From an uncultured Chitinophaga sp. (GTDB lineage: Bacteria > Bacteroidota > Bacteroidia > Chitinophagales > Chitinophagaceae), in contig NZ_CALEJS010000016.1 in NCBI RefSeq assembly GCF_937898475.1, positions 558,001 to 622,000 on the forward strand: a stretch of DNA of 64,000 bases. Direction: 5' to 3'. Below, piece by piece: positions 16,499-23,850 of this stretch. The position numbers and the translations under genes were made by a program. The notes below the pieces were generated by a model. That model ran no database searches and was not told where the DNA came from. It saw only the letters and a list, made by a program, of their open reading frames with translations. Each line of letters starts with the position of its first letter. Position 1 is the stretch's first letter.

Positions 16499-16509
16499 GC
16501 CGGCTGATT

Positions 16510-17910
16510 TTAAGGCGCCGGTTGTATGGCAGGTGGCTGTATCGTTCTGCGGGAGGGTACTTTTGACAATATGCTTTCCAGCAGCGGCAACATATGGTTC
16601 AGGCCCTTTGTTTTGATAATGAAATTCCATAGCGGTTCAAACTTTTTCCAGCCACCGGCGTATGCAAAATGTTTCAGCATATGTTTCAGGTGGTTGTGTT
16701 GCAGACTAGCCTTCGCAATATTACCCCAGCTGTAGAAATTGCGATAGGCCCAATTGTAGCCATCCTCCAGCTCTGCGGCAGATAAGCCGGCAGTACGGTA
16801 TACTACATGCCGGGTATCGTAGAGATCCCAGTTGTTGTGCAGCAGGCGTCCCTGCTGCTGCATGCGTTTGTAAAGCGCCGTGCCCGGGTAAGGTGTCAGG
16901 ATATGAAATGTGCAGGTGGTGAGACCCTGACGCACGGCCCAATCTACGGTACGCTTAAACACATCCTTATCATCGTCATCCAATCCGAATACAAAGCTTC
17001 CATTGATCATGATACCGAGATCGTGCAGGCGGCGGATAGCTTCCGTATAGTCTTTACCGATATTCTGCTTCTTGTTGCTTTGCAGCAGATTGCCAGCGCT
17101 GAAAGTTTCAAACCCAATGAATACGCTGCGTAAACCTGCTGCCGCAGCCTGTTCTATAAGATTGCCGCGCAGGATGGCCTCTACGGTGGAGGCGCCCTGG
17201 AATACACGGTTCATGCCCTTCATGCCCTCGAAAAGTGCCGAAGCAAATCTGCGGTCACCCAACAGGTGATCGTCCAGGAAATACAGATGACGGCCTGGTA
17301 AGCGCGCTATCTCTGCAAGTGCAGCATCTGTTCTCTGTACATAAAAGGAGCGGCCGCCTTCAAAGAAAGCGTCCTTATAACAGAAGTCGCAATGATGCGG
17401 GCAGCCTCTTGACACCACGATGGAGTTAGGCACCAGGTACAGGTGACGTTTTATAAGATCCCGCCGCAAGGGCGGGATCTCACTCAGCGTGCGGTTATAG
17501 GATACATATGTTTGTTGCGGCCTGCGCTGTGCAAAGTCTTGCAGGAACCGGGGAAAGGTATCTTCCCCCGGGCCGATAAAAAGGCTGTCTGCATGCGGAC
17601 GAGCTTCTTCAGGCAGCGAGGAAACATGCAATCCTGCCAGGCAAACATAGCTGCCCATGCTGCGGTAATGATCGGCGATAGCGTAGGACCGGTACGCATT
17701 GGTAATGTACACTTGTATGATCACCAGGTCTGGGCGGTCGTTCAGGTACAGCGTTTCAACATGCTCATCTGCCAATATAATCTCATCACCGGGATCGCAA
17801 TAGGCGGCCAGAGTGGCTAAACCTAACGGCGGGAACAATGAGTACTTGATTGGGCGCCAGTAAGGGCTTTTAGCCTCTGTTAAAGCCGGGAGAATCATCT
17901 TGATCTTCAT
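16510..17910 (-). CDS. B12-binding-like/radical SAM protein with DUF4070-type C-terminus
   Basis: 466 residues. N-terminal Rossmann-like cobalamin-binding-type domain (about 1-140; GLATLAAYC, then SLPEEARPHADSLFIGPGEDTFPRF), radical SAM core with cluster cysteines C170, C174 and C177 in CPHHCDFC, and a C-terminal helical part (YNWAYRNFYSW...PLWNFIIKTKG...LLESIL) like DUF4070 in hopanoid-methylase-type enzymes. The canonical B12 DxHxxG motif is not visible in the first domain, so real cobalamin binding is uncertain. Such proteins alkylate or rearrange lipid or other hydrophobic substrates; the substrate is unknown. It sits 9 bases downstream of creD and 11 bases upstream of the small membrane protein, pointing to one operon. 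Pseudo-repeat QPPAIQPAP at the C-terminus. Confidence 0.82.
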   Translation of the reverse strand: MKIKMILPALTEAKSPYWRPIKYSLFPPLGLATLAAYCDPGDEIILADEHVETLYLNDRPDLVIIQVYITNAYRSYAIADHYRSMGSYVCLAGLHVSSLPEEARPHADSLFIGPGEDTFPRFLQDFAQRRPQQTYVSYNRTLSEIPPLRRDLIKRHLYLVPNSIVVSRGCPHHCDFCYKDAFFEGGRSFYVQRTDAALAEIARLPGRHLYFLDDHLLGDRRFASALFEGMKGMNRVFQGASTVEAILRGNLIEQAAAAGLRSVFIGFETFSAGNLLQSNKKQNIGKDYTEAIRRLHDLGIMINGSFVFGLDDDDKDVFKRTVDWAVRQGLTTCTFHILTPYPGTALYKRMQQQGRLLHNNWDLYDTRHVVYRTAGLSAAELEDGYNWAYRNFYSWGNIAKASLQHNHLKHMLKHFAYAGGWKKFEPLWNFIIKTKGLNHMLPLLESILSKVPSRRTIQPPAIQPAP

Positions 17911-17919
17911 GTGCCAGGT

Positions 17920-19260
17920 TTAAACTGTTTTACCCAATGACTCCCATTTGATCTTACGGCTGAAGTACATCACAATGGCCAGGATGATGAAGAGACCCAG
18001 GCTGCCCATGAGCAGCGCCTGATCTTCAGACTGGATGATCACATAAATGAAACCGTACAAGGTAAGCAGGGTGCCGCCTACCGCGAGGGCCGTGCCGTTT
18101 TTTCGGAACACGCTGCGTGCATATACGGTAACCAGTCCTAATGTGAGCAGCGCAGCAATAGCGTATGCCACATTAAAGCTGAGTTGTTCTGCCAAAGCGA
18201 TCAGCAGGGTGTAGAAGATGCACAGTGCAATGCCTATCAGTATATATTGTAATGGATGAACAGGGTAATGCTGTAACAGCTCAATGAAATAGAATAACAG
18301 GAAGGTGAGGCCGATGATCAGTATGGCGTATTTAATGGCGCGGGTGGATTTCAGGTATCCATCTACAGGCAGGAAGAGGTTCACGCCAAAATCTGCATCA
18401 TGGATCTTGTACTTGTCGCCGATAGTCCAGCTTTGCGGGAAATTTCGGTTCAGGTGCAATACCTGCCAGGAAGCGGAAAAGCCGCTGTCATTTACGGTAC
18501 GTGATTCCGGCAGAAAGGCGCCGTCAAAGCTGGGGCTGGGCCAGCTGGCCTGCAATTCTACCTGCGTGGTTTTGCCTACAGGTGAAAAGTACATTTTACC
18601 GGAACCCCTCATGGTAAGCAGGAGGCTAAAATTACCCAGGGTAGTATTTACGCTGCTGGTATCTGTGCTGACAGCCAGCGGAACTTTGGCCTGGATACCG
18701 CTTTCCAGCAGGCCACCAGGAGGAGTGCCGGGATTAAATACAAAATCCTGTCCGTTCCATTGGGCGGTCTGGTAGCCGATACCGCGCATATCGGATACGC
18801 CGAGGGTCAGGAAAGCTTCTTTCCAGTGCAGGCTGGAGGCTGATATGCCCAATGAGCTCAGATCCGGGGCAGCGAAAGAGCCCTTTACCTGCAGGTGTGA
18901 ATTGTAAACCGCTACCTCATAAATGCCTCTTTTCCGGGTCTCAGGTTGCAGGCTACCCTTGATAGAGAGCTTGTCTGGCAGAAAACAGGCATACCGTACG
19001 ATCTCTTTATTATCCTGTGTATTAACCGTGGTATAAGGCACTACCAACACCGGTCCGGTAATAGTCTGGGCATCGGCCCATTTAGAGCTGACTTCTGCGG
19101 TAGCCCTATCCTGCACCTGTTCCCGTTCTTCGATCAGGCCCATAATGAGGGCGGTAGGAATCATAAGCACCAGGGTAAGTACACCGATTATAAAGGCTTT
19201 GATAGCGTAGCCATATCGCTGTAGGAAGGACACTTCAGGGAGGTTGTCGTTTGTTACCAT
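17920..19260 (-). CDS. creD: Inner-membrane protein CreD (cell envelope integrity)
   Basis: 446 residues. One N-terminal membrane helix (about residues 17-35), a large periplasmic beta-rich domain (about 40-300, with PVLVVPYTT around residue 71 and an LHWKEAFLTLGVSDMRGI segment near 144-161) and a C-terminal block of about six helices (LIIGLTFLLFYFIELL onward, with HPLQYILIGIALCIFYTLLIALAE). This layout is diagnostic of CreD, which in Gram-negative bacteria belongs to the CreBC regulon and affects envelope integrity and drug tolerance. No creBC two-component genes are present; a winged-helix regulator and an operator stand in their place just upstream. Upstream neighbour gap 60 bases, downstream gap 9. 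Confidence 0.92.
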   Translation of the reverse strand: MVTNDNLPEVSFLQRYGYAIKAFIIGVLTLVLMIPTALIMGLIEEREQVQDRATAEVSSKWADAQTITGPVLVVPYTTVNTQDNKEIVRYACFLPDKLSIKGSLQPETRKRGIYEVAVYNSHLQVKGSFAAPDLSSLGISASSLHWKEAFLTLGVSDMRGIGYQTAQWNGQDFVFNPGTPPGGLLESGIQAKVPLAVSTDTSSVNTTLGNFSLLLTMRGSGKMYFSPVGKTTQVELQASWPSPSFDGAFLPESRTVNDSGFSASWQVLHLNRNFPQSWTIGDKYKIHDADFGVNLFLPVDGYLKSTRAIKYAILIIGLTFLLFYFIELLQHYPVHPLQYILIGIALCIFYTLLIALAEQLSFNVAYAIAALLTLGLVTVYARSVFRKNGTALAVGGTLLTLYGFIYVIIQSEDQALLMGSLGLFIILAIVMYFSRKIKWESLGKTV

Positions 19261-19279
19261 AATTGCTGCTTTATATAAT

Positions 19280-19304
19280 TAAAAGTACTTTGTATTTCAA
19301 AGTA
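19280..19304 (-). promoter_or_regulatory. Palindromic operator 1 with adjacent -7-like box, upstream of creD
   Basis: TACTTTG-N5-CAAAGTA (19286-19304) is a perfect 7-bp inverted repeat with a TATTT spacer. On the minus strand it is followed directly by TACTTTTA (19287-19280), a near match to TAnnTTTG, so a bound dimer would cover the promoter. A second copy lies at 20329. Confidence 0.65.
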
Positions 19305-19320
19305 TAGGGATAAAAAAAAT

Positions 19321-19617
19321 TTACTCGATGGATCTGATCATATTTTCCAGTGCGGCAAGATGGCTTTTAAAGGCTTTCTCACCCGCTTTAGTGATGGAAT
19401 AGGTAGTATTGGTCTTGCGGCCCACAAATCCCTTGTGCACTTTGAGGTATCCGTTCTCCTCCAGGGTGGTGAGATGGGAGGCAAGATTGCCATCTGTCAG
19501 CTCCAGCATTTGCTTCAGGTCATTGAAGCTCACCTCCTCGTTCACTACCAGTATGCTCATTACCCCGAGGCGAATGCGGCTGTCAAATAATTTATTCAGA
19601 TTACCTATTGGATTCAT
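19321..19617 (-). CDS. Winged-helix transcriptional regulator (MarR/PadR-like, HTH_34 type)
   Basis: 98 residues from ATG 19617; a longer frame starts at 19641, but MNPIGNLNKLFDSRIRLGVMS is the usual start of this family. A single winged helix: SFNDLKQMLELTDGNLASHLTTLEENGYLKVHKGFVGRKTNTTYSITKAGEKAFKSH, where DGNLASHLT is the recognition helix. No effector domain. Members in Bacteroidota are encoded beside small membrane proteins and CreD. Here it lies between the 20320 membrane protein (upstream, 58 bases) and creD (downstream, 60 bases). The two copies of the palindrome at 19286 and 20329 flank it and are the obvious binding sites. Confidence 0.85.
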   Translation of the reverse strand: MNPIGNLNKLFDSRIRLGVMSILVVNEEVSFNDLKQMLELTDGNLASHLTTLEENGYLKVHKGFVGRKTNTTYSITKAGEKAFKSHLAALENMIRSIE

Positions 19618-19675
19618 CAGATCACTATTTCCATAAAACAATTACAGAACATATGGCGGAAGCTAATATTCAATT

Positions 19676-20320
19676 TCAGGAGCCGGCTTTCGCGGTACGC
19701 TCATACTTCCACCACATTACAATACCATATATGATATGCAGCACGCCAAAGCCCAGGGTCCAAAAATAAAGACCTCTGCGCAAAAAGAAAACGTTTAATA
19801 TACCGAGTACTATTTCGGCGATACCGAGATAGCGTATATCCGAGAGGGTATATTTACTGGCATTTACCAGGGCCAGGCCGTAGAACACCAGGCAGGAGGG
19901 CGCGATCAGCGCGGGTTGATTATCGGCTATCAGTCCCAGTATGAAGAAGGCGCCCGTGGCCAGGGGAATCGCTATGTTGACCAGCACCTTGCGTGAGGTG
20001 GGATCCCAGATGGGCAGCTGATTACGCCGCGCTCTGCGCCAGGTAAAGTAGGTACCTCCCGCCAATGCCACCAGCACAACAGCTGCGGCCAGCAGGATCA
20101 GTTTAATCCGCAGCCCGGCGAAATCTGCATCGCTATAACCACCATGGGCTTCCCATGCGTTGTAATAGTTATTTAGCCAGTTGTAGGCGATCCATGCGCC
20201 GGCCAGTCCGCTGAGCCCCGCCCATACGCCACTGAGACCGCTAAGGGAGATGAAGCGGCTGCTTCGTTCCATGATACGCTTGATATCGCTTAAGGTTTCC
20301 AGGTGCTGCTGTTCGTTCAT
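19676..20320 (-). CDS. Multi-pass membrane protein upstream of the winged-helix regulator
   Basis: 214 residues from ATG 20320, with about six hydrophobic segments (e.g. residues 30-46, 71-91, 109-130, 134-149, 158-176, 180-201). The N-terminal LETLSDIKRIMERSSRFISLSGLSG is amphipathic and cytosolic, followed by tightly spaced helices. No family I recognise, although similar proteins sit next to HTH_34 regulators in Bacteroidota. An ATG at 20338 is in frame, but it lies inside the operator palindrome (20329-20347), so 20320 is preferred. Probably the first gene of the regulated operon; function unknown. Confidence 0.72.
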   Translation of the reverse strand: MNEQQHLETLSDIKRIMERSSRFISLSGLSGVWAGLSGLAGAWIAYNWLNNYYNAWEAHGGYSDADFAGLRIKLILLAAAVVLVALAGGTYFTWRRARRNQLPIWDPTSRKVLVNIAIPLATGAFFILGLIADNQPALIAPSCLVFYGLALVNASKYTLSDIRYLGIAEIVLGILNVFFLRRGLYFWTLGFGVLHIIYGIVMWWKYERTAKAGS

Positions 20321-20322
20321 AG

Positions 20323-20347
20323 TTAAAGTACTTTGCATTTCAAAGTT
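20323..20347 (-). promoter_or_regulatory. Palindromic operator 2 upstream of the membrane protein and regulator genes
   Basis: TACTTTG-N5-CAAAGTT (20329-20347), one mismatch from the operator upstream of creD, with spacer CATTT. On the minus strand it is followed at 20330-20323 by TACTTTAA, the same relative position as at creD. The conserved AAAGTACTTT palindrome lies at its inner edge in both copies. Confidence 0.65.
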
Positions 20348-20510
20348 AAAAGAAGATTTTGATTAAACAAATAAAAAAATGTTAATCTGTTGGGAAATGA
20401 GGGGCGATTGGAAACGGGGCAGCTATTGCGGGGGTTACGTTGTGGGCGGTTTGTGGGAGGAAGATTGATTTGTTGTTAAAAGCAGCGTGCTTACTGAGGG
20501 CACCGTTTCG
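20348..20510. other. Non-coding stretch with no recognisable content
   Basis: Part of the 362-base gap between the membrane protein gene and the aminotransferase. A purine-rich stretch near 20395-20470 has no good start codon, coding bias or promoter. Short open frames here on both strands look like chance. The rest of the gap is the repeat at 20511-20650. Confidence 0.5.
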
Positions 20511-20650
20511 CGTCATTGCGAGGACCACAGGGCCCGGGCGGGAGCCCGGGCCGAAGCAATCTGTCAGACGGCAAGGCAAGCAATATTATTTGTCGTTTAA
20601 AAGGATTGCTTCGTCGCGCTCTGCGCTGGGCTGCGCGGCTTAGCAATGAC
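20511..20650. repeat. REP-like nested palindromic intergenic element
   Basis: Begins with CGTCATTGCGAG and ends with TTAGCAATGACAG, i.e. outer inverted ends around TCATTGC. A second pair, GAAGCAATC (20553-20561) and GATTGCTTC (20603-20611), is nested inside. In the left half a 9-bp perfect GC-rich stem GGCCCGGGC / GCCCGGGCC (20531-20552) forms a very stable hairpin. The higher GC content than the surrounding spacer and the motif TCATTGCGAG...AAGCAATC, which I recognise as a common bacterial dispersed palindrome, suggest a mobile non-coding repeat. Confidence 0.7.
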
Positions 20651-20682
20651 AGAGGAGAAGACGTTTTGCTGAGGAAGTACCG

Positions 20683-21876
20683 TTACTGTTTACCTGTTAC
20701 TGCATCAAGGGCTTCCAGAATAATATCACAACTCTCTCTGATCTGCTCAGGAGTAATGATCAATGGTGGCGCAATGCGGAGGCATTCGGGGGCAAAGAGG
20801 AACCAGTCTGTTAACAGGCCATTGGCGATGCAATGATCAATGACGGCTTTATTGATTGGGAAATTTTCCAGCTCTACCGCCATCATCAAACCAAGAGAAC
20901 GAATGGTTTTGATAGCGGGGTGCTGCAGGTATTGAAGGAATAATTGTTCTTTCTCTTTAACCGAAGCTACCAGGTCTTCTTCCAGCAGGGCCTGCATACC
21001 GGCCATACCGGCGGCACAGTTTACGGGATGGCCGCCAAAGGTGGTGATATGGCCTAATACCGGGTTATTGGTAAGGCACCACATCACATCACGGTTTGCA
21101 ATGAAGGCGCCTAACGGCATACCGCCACCCAGGGCTTTACCCAGCAGCAGTATATCAGGTACTACGCCAAACTGTTCGAACGCCCATAGTGTACCATTGC
21201 GGCCCAAACCGCACTGTATCTCGTCCAGCACCAGGAGCGTGCCTGTCTGGCTGCATTTCTCCCGCAATGCGAGCAGCCATTCCCGCTGAGGTACGCGTAC
21301 ACCTGCTTCGCCCTGTACGGTTTCAGCGATCACGCAGGCGGTACGCTCAGTAATATGCTCCAGGGATTCAAAGGCATTATAATCGAGATGCTGTATGTCT
21401 GGCAGGAGGGGACGGTAGGCACTGCGCATACTTTCCTGCCCGATGATGCTTAATGCCCCCTGTGTAGATCCATGATAGCTGTTCTTAAACGCTATGATCT
21501 CTGTTCTGCCGGTATAGCGTTTGGAGAGTTTCATTGCCCCTTCTACCGCTTCGGCGCCGGAGTTGGTAAAGTAAACACTGTTGAGTACCGCAGGCAGGTG
21601 ACTGGTCAGCAGCCGGGCGTAAGTTACCTGGGGCGACTGCACCAGCTCTCCGTACACCAGGAGGTGCATATACTGCTGCGCCTGTTCCTGTATGGCTTTT
21701 ACTACCTGCGGATGGCAGTGCCCCACATTACACACACTGATGCCTGCAATGAGATCAAGGATCTGTTTCCCATCTGCATCCCACATATACATTCCCTGGG
21801 CTTTAACGATCTCCAGGGCCAGCGGAGCGTCTGAAGTCTGCGCTACATGCCGTAAAAATAGCTGCCGGTTGTTCAT
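20683..21876 (-). CDS. Class III aminotransferase (acetylornithine/ornithine aminotransferase-like)
   Basis: 397 residues, PLP fold type I, subgroup III. Signatures: GKQILDLIAGISVCNVGHCHP (substrate entry, about 36-56), TNSGAEAVEGAMKLSKRYTGR (phosphate binding, from 104), YHG (134-136), LDEIQCGLGRNG with PLP-binding aspartate D218, and catalytic lysine K247 in LLLGKALGGGMPLGA. It could transfer amino groups of acetylornithine, ornithine, gamma-aminobutyrate or a dialkylglycine-type substrate; residue-level assignment is not possible here. No arginine biosynthesis neighbours. Promoter region is shared with the divergent carbonic anhydrase-like gene. Confidence 0.87.
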   Translation of the reverse strand: MNNRQLFLRHVAQTSDAPLALEIVKAQGMYMWDADGKQILDLIAGISVCNVGHCHPQVVKAIQEQAQQYMHLLVYGELVQSPQVTYARLLTSHLPAVLNSVYFTNSGAEAVEGAMKLSKRYTGRTEIIAFKNSYHGSTQGALSIIGQESMRSAYRPLLPDIQHLDYNAFESLEHITERTACVIAETVQGEAGVRVPQREWLLALREKCSQTGTLLVLDEIQCGLGRNGTLWAFEQFGVVPDILLLGKALGGGMPLGAFIANRDVMWCLTNNPVLGHITTFGGHPVNCAAGMAGMQALLEEDLVASVKEKEQLFLQYLQHPAIKTIRSLGLMMAVELENFPINKAVIDHCIANGLLTDWFLFAPECLRIAPPLIITPEQIRESCDIILEALDAVTGKQ

Positions 21877-21899
21877 ACAAATGCGAAGGTAGTAATTGT

Positions 21900-21907
21900 T
21901 ACATTTG
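21900..21907 (+). promoter_or_regulatory. -7 box of the gamma-carbonic anhydrase-like gene
   Basis: Exact TACATTTG, 20 bases before the ATG at 21927. No -33 element at standard spacing. Confidence 0.45.
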
Positions 21908-21926
21908 TGGTAATAAAACTTACGAT

Positions 21927-22439
21927 ATGCCCGTTATATTACCTGTTAAAGGGATACAGCCCGAATTTGGAAAGGATTGCTTTATTGCGCCCAATGCTAC
22001 TATTGTTGGCGATGTGACCATGGGCGACGGCTGCAGCATATGGTTCAATGCGGTGGTACGTGGTGATGTAAACAGCATTCGTATAGGCAATAAGGTAAAC
22101 ATACAGGATGGCGCCGTTATTCACTGTACTTACGAAAAAACGAAGACGATCATCGGCGATAATGTATCCATTGGCCATAATGCCATCGTTCACGGCTGTA
22201 CGGTAGACGATAACGTGCTGATAGGTATGGGGGCCATCGTTATGGACAATGCACACATCGGCAGCAACACCATCATTGCCGCAGGAGCAGTTGTACTGGA
22301 GGGCACCCTGGTGGAACCGGGCACTATCTATGCCGGGATACCGGCCAAAAAAGTAAAGGAGATCAGCACAGAACTGGTGAACGGGGAAATTAACCGTATC
22401 GCCAATAATTACAGCATGTATGCCAGCTGGTTCAAATAG
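21927..22439 (+). CDS. Gamma-carbonic anhydrase family protein (left-handed beta-helix)
   Basis: 170 residues of hexapeptide repeats ([LIV]-G-X4 pattern: IVGDVTMGDG, IGDNVSIGHN, ALIGMGAI and so on) forming a left-handed beta-helix trimer. Three histidines fit the metal site of the family: H66, H84 and H89 (GHNAIVHGC). YrdA/CaiE-type proteins bind zinc, though many show no carbonic anhydrase activity. Whether this one hydrates CO2 is unknown. Leftward neighbour is the divergent aminotransferase; downstream come the two small lipoproteins after a separate promoter. Confidence 0.85.
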   Translation: MPVILPVKGIQPEFGKDCFIAPNATIVGDVTMGDGCSIWFNAVVRGDVNSIRIGNKVNIQDGAVIHCTYEKTKTIIGDNVSIGHNAIVHGCTVDDNVLIGMGAIVMDNAHIGSNTIIAAGAVVLEGTLVEPGTIYAGIPAKKVKEISTELVNGEINRIANNYSMYASWFK

Positions 22440-22450
22440 TATAAAAAACT

Positions 22451-22458
22451 TATATTTG
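22451..22458 (+). promoter_or_regulatory. -7 box for the small lipoprotein pair
   Basis: Exact TATATTTG, with its end 19 bases before the ATG at 22478. The position gives a short leader, and it lies just beyond the stop codon of the preceding gene. Confidence 0.5.
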
Positions 22459-22477
22459 TAGTAAAATTACCCTCCCT

Positions 22478-22630
22478 ATGAAAAAACTTTTACTCCTTCT
22501 ATGGCTTGGCGCCATGGTTGCCGGCTGCGCCACCCAGCAACAAGGCTGCCCTGCCAACAACTTTTACAGTAAAGGCAATAAGAGCGATAACCGCAAAGCC
22601 CGCAAACAAATGGACAGCCGTGTGTTCTGA
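22478..22630 (+). CDS. Small lipoprotein (50 residues), GCP-type
   Basis: 50 codons from ATG 22478 to TGA 22630. A short basic-hydrophobic signal sequence ends with lipobox VAGC (lipid cysteine C17). The mature peptide of 34 residues starts CATQQQGCPANN, then becomes basic (KARKQMDSR). A second cysteine follows 7 residues after the lipid cysteine. The consensus promoter just upstream and the start at ATGAAAAAA support a real gene. It is paired with a similar lipoprotein gene 37 bases downstream. Function unknown. Confidence 0.62.
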   Translation: MKKLLLLLWLGAMVAGCATQQQGCPANNFYSKGNKSDNRKARKQMDSRVF

Positions 22631-22667
22631 GATCGGGCAACGATCATTCACCCTTATATCTGCCCCT

Positions 22668-22826
22668 ATGCGAAACACTATTGTGCTGCTATTGATCGCA
22701 GCTGGCTTACTGGCCCTGAATGCCTGCCGCACGCAAAAAACCGGTTGTCCGAGTCCGCGCCCGAACTGGGGTGCTGAGAAAGTGCTGGATGAGCTGATGA
22801 AACCAGGTAAGGAAAAGAAAGCCTAA
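22668..22826 (+). CDS. Small lipoprotein (52 residues), GCP-type
   Basis: 52 codons from ATG 22668 to TAA 22826. Signal sequence with lipobox LNAC (lipid cysteine C20); the mature peptide CRTQKTGCPSPRPNWGAEKVLDEL is again rich in charge and has a GCP motif seven residues after the lipid cysteine, like its neighbour. The frame continues upstream to 22506, but that would lose the signal peptide. Its stop overlaps by 3 bases the stop of the convergent rsgA gene. Function unknown; tandem duplication with divergence is plausible. Confidence 0.65.
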   Translation: MRNTIVLLLIAAGLLALNACRTQKTGCPSPRPNWGAEKVLDELMKPGKEKKA

Positions 22827-23758
22827 TACTTCTCTTCTTCAATTGATTCGAGGATGGTGGCATAACTAATATACCTTTCCTCATCTATATCCCCCTCTTC
22901 TACGGCTGCTTTTACGGCGCAGCCAGGCTCATTGATATGCAGGCAGTTGTTGAACTGGCACTGCGTAATATAGGGCTGCATTTCCAGGAAATAATGTGAA
23001 AGTTCTGTTTTAGGTATATCTACAATGCCCAGTTCCCTGATACCGGGCGTATCTATCAGTTTGCCGCCTATTTCAACCGGCAGGTCAAACATTTCTGCAA
23101 AAGTGGTGGTATGCAACCCCTTTCCACTCCAGCCGCTCACTTCTTTGGTACGTAATGTAAGCCCGGGCATCAGCTGATTGATCAGGGATGATTTACCCAC
23201 GCCTGAATGGCCCGATACCAGGGAGACCTTGTTGTGCAGCAGGTCTTCTATTGCGGTGATGCCCTCTCCTTTTTTGGCAGAGACCAGCAGTACCGGGTAC
23301 CCGATACGGGTATACACGTCCTGCAGTTCAAGGAACTTATCCATGTCCTTTTCCCTGAGCAGGTCTTTTTTATTGAACACCAGGATAGCGGGAATATGAT
23401 AGGCTGCTGCGGTTACCAGGAAACGGTCTATAAATCCGCGGGAGGTACGGGGTTCTTTCACGGTGCAGATCAGGATGGCCTGATCGAGGTTGGCGGCTAC
23501 AATATGTTTATGTACTCTTTTATGCGGAGAGCTGCGTACGATGTAGTTCCTGCGCGGTGCGATGTCTGTGATCATAGCAGAGCTGTTGTCACCATCTTCA
23601 GGGATGATCTCCACTATATCGCCCACGGCTATGGGATTGGTAGAAGTGATATCCTCATCCATCTTAAAAACACCTTTAATACGCGCCTGGTAGGTGTCGC
23701 CTGCGGGTGTTTTCACGGTGTACCAGCTGCCGGTTGATCTGTAAACGGTTCCCTGCAT
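22823..23758 (-). CDS. rsgA: Ribosome small subunit-dependent GTPase A
   Basis: 311 residues with a circularly permuted G domain: G4 NKKD (129-132) comes before G1 GHSGVGKSS (183-191) and G3 DTPG (236-239). N-terminal OB-fold about 1-70. Zinc knuckle with C267, C272, H274 and C280. This factor checks late maturation of the 30S subunit and releases from it upon GTP hydrolysis. The gene is separated from batA by a heptad-repeat spacer carrying a -7-like box at 23801, so it probably has its own promoter. Confidence 0.95.
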   Translation of the reverse strand: MQGTVYRSTGSWYTVKTPAGDTYQARIKGVFKMDEDITSTNPIAVGDIVEIIPEDGDNSSAMITDIAPRRNYIVRSSPHKRVHKHIVAANLDQAILICTVKEPRTSRGFIDRFLVTAAAYHIPAILVFNKKDLLREKDMDKFLELQDVYTRIGYPVLLVSAKKGEGITAIEDLLHNKVSLVSGHSGVGKSSLINQLMPGLTLRTKEVSGWSGKGLHTTTFAEMFDLPVEIGGKLIDTPGIRELGIVDIPKTELSHYFLEMQPYITQCQFNNCLHINEPGCAVKAAVEEGDIDEERYISYATILESIEEEKY

Positions 23759-23774
23759 GGAGGTTTTTAGTCTA

Positions 23775-23850
23775 TAGTTGTTAGTCGTTAGTGATCAGCG
23801 CGAAGATACAATTTCGGTTACTAATGACTAACGACCAATAACTACTCTTA
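23775..23850. repeat. Heptad-periodic inverted repeat D (unit TAGTNNT)
   Basis: Left arm: TAGTTGT (23775), TAGTCGT (23782), TAGTGAT (23789). Right arm (23818-23850), read on the minus strand, shows TAGTTAT, TGGTCGT, TAGTCAT, TAGTAAC, again at 7-base steps. The arms are complementary and enclose about 20 bases including the -7-like box TATCTTCG. The right arm reaches the batA stop codon at 23848. Confidence 0.65.
23801..23808 (-). promoter_or_regulatory. Candidate -7 box for rsgA inside repeat D
   Basis: TATCTTCG on the minus strand (seven of eight positions of TAnnTTTG), in the loop of the inverted repeat, 43 bases upstream of the ATG at 23758. Confidence 0.35.

Noticed and set aside
20382..20579. 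Short open frame over the REP-like element
   Set aside because: Composition follows the GC-rich palindrome, not a protein.
23775..23850. CRISPR-like array
   Set aside because: Heptads are tandem without spacers and vary in sequence; no cas genes are nearby.
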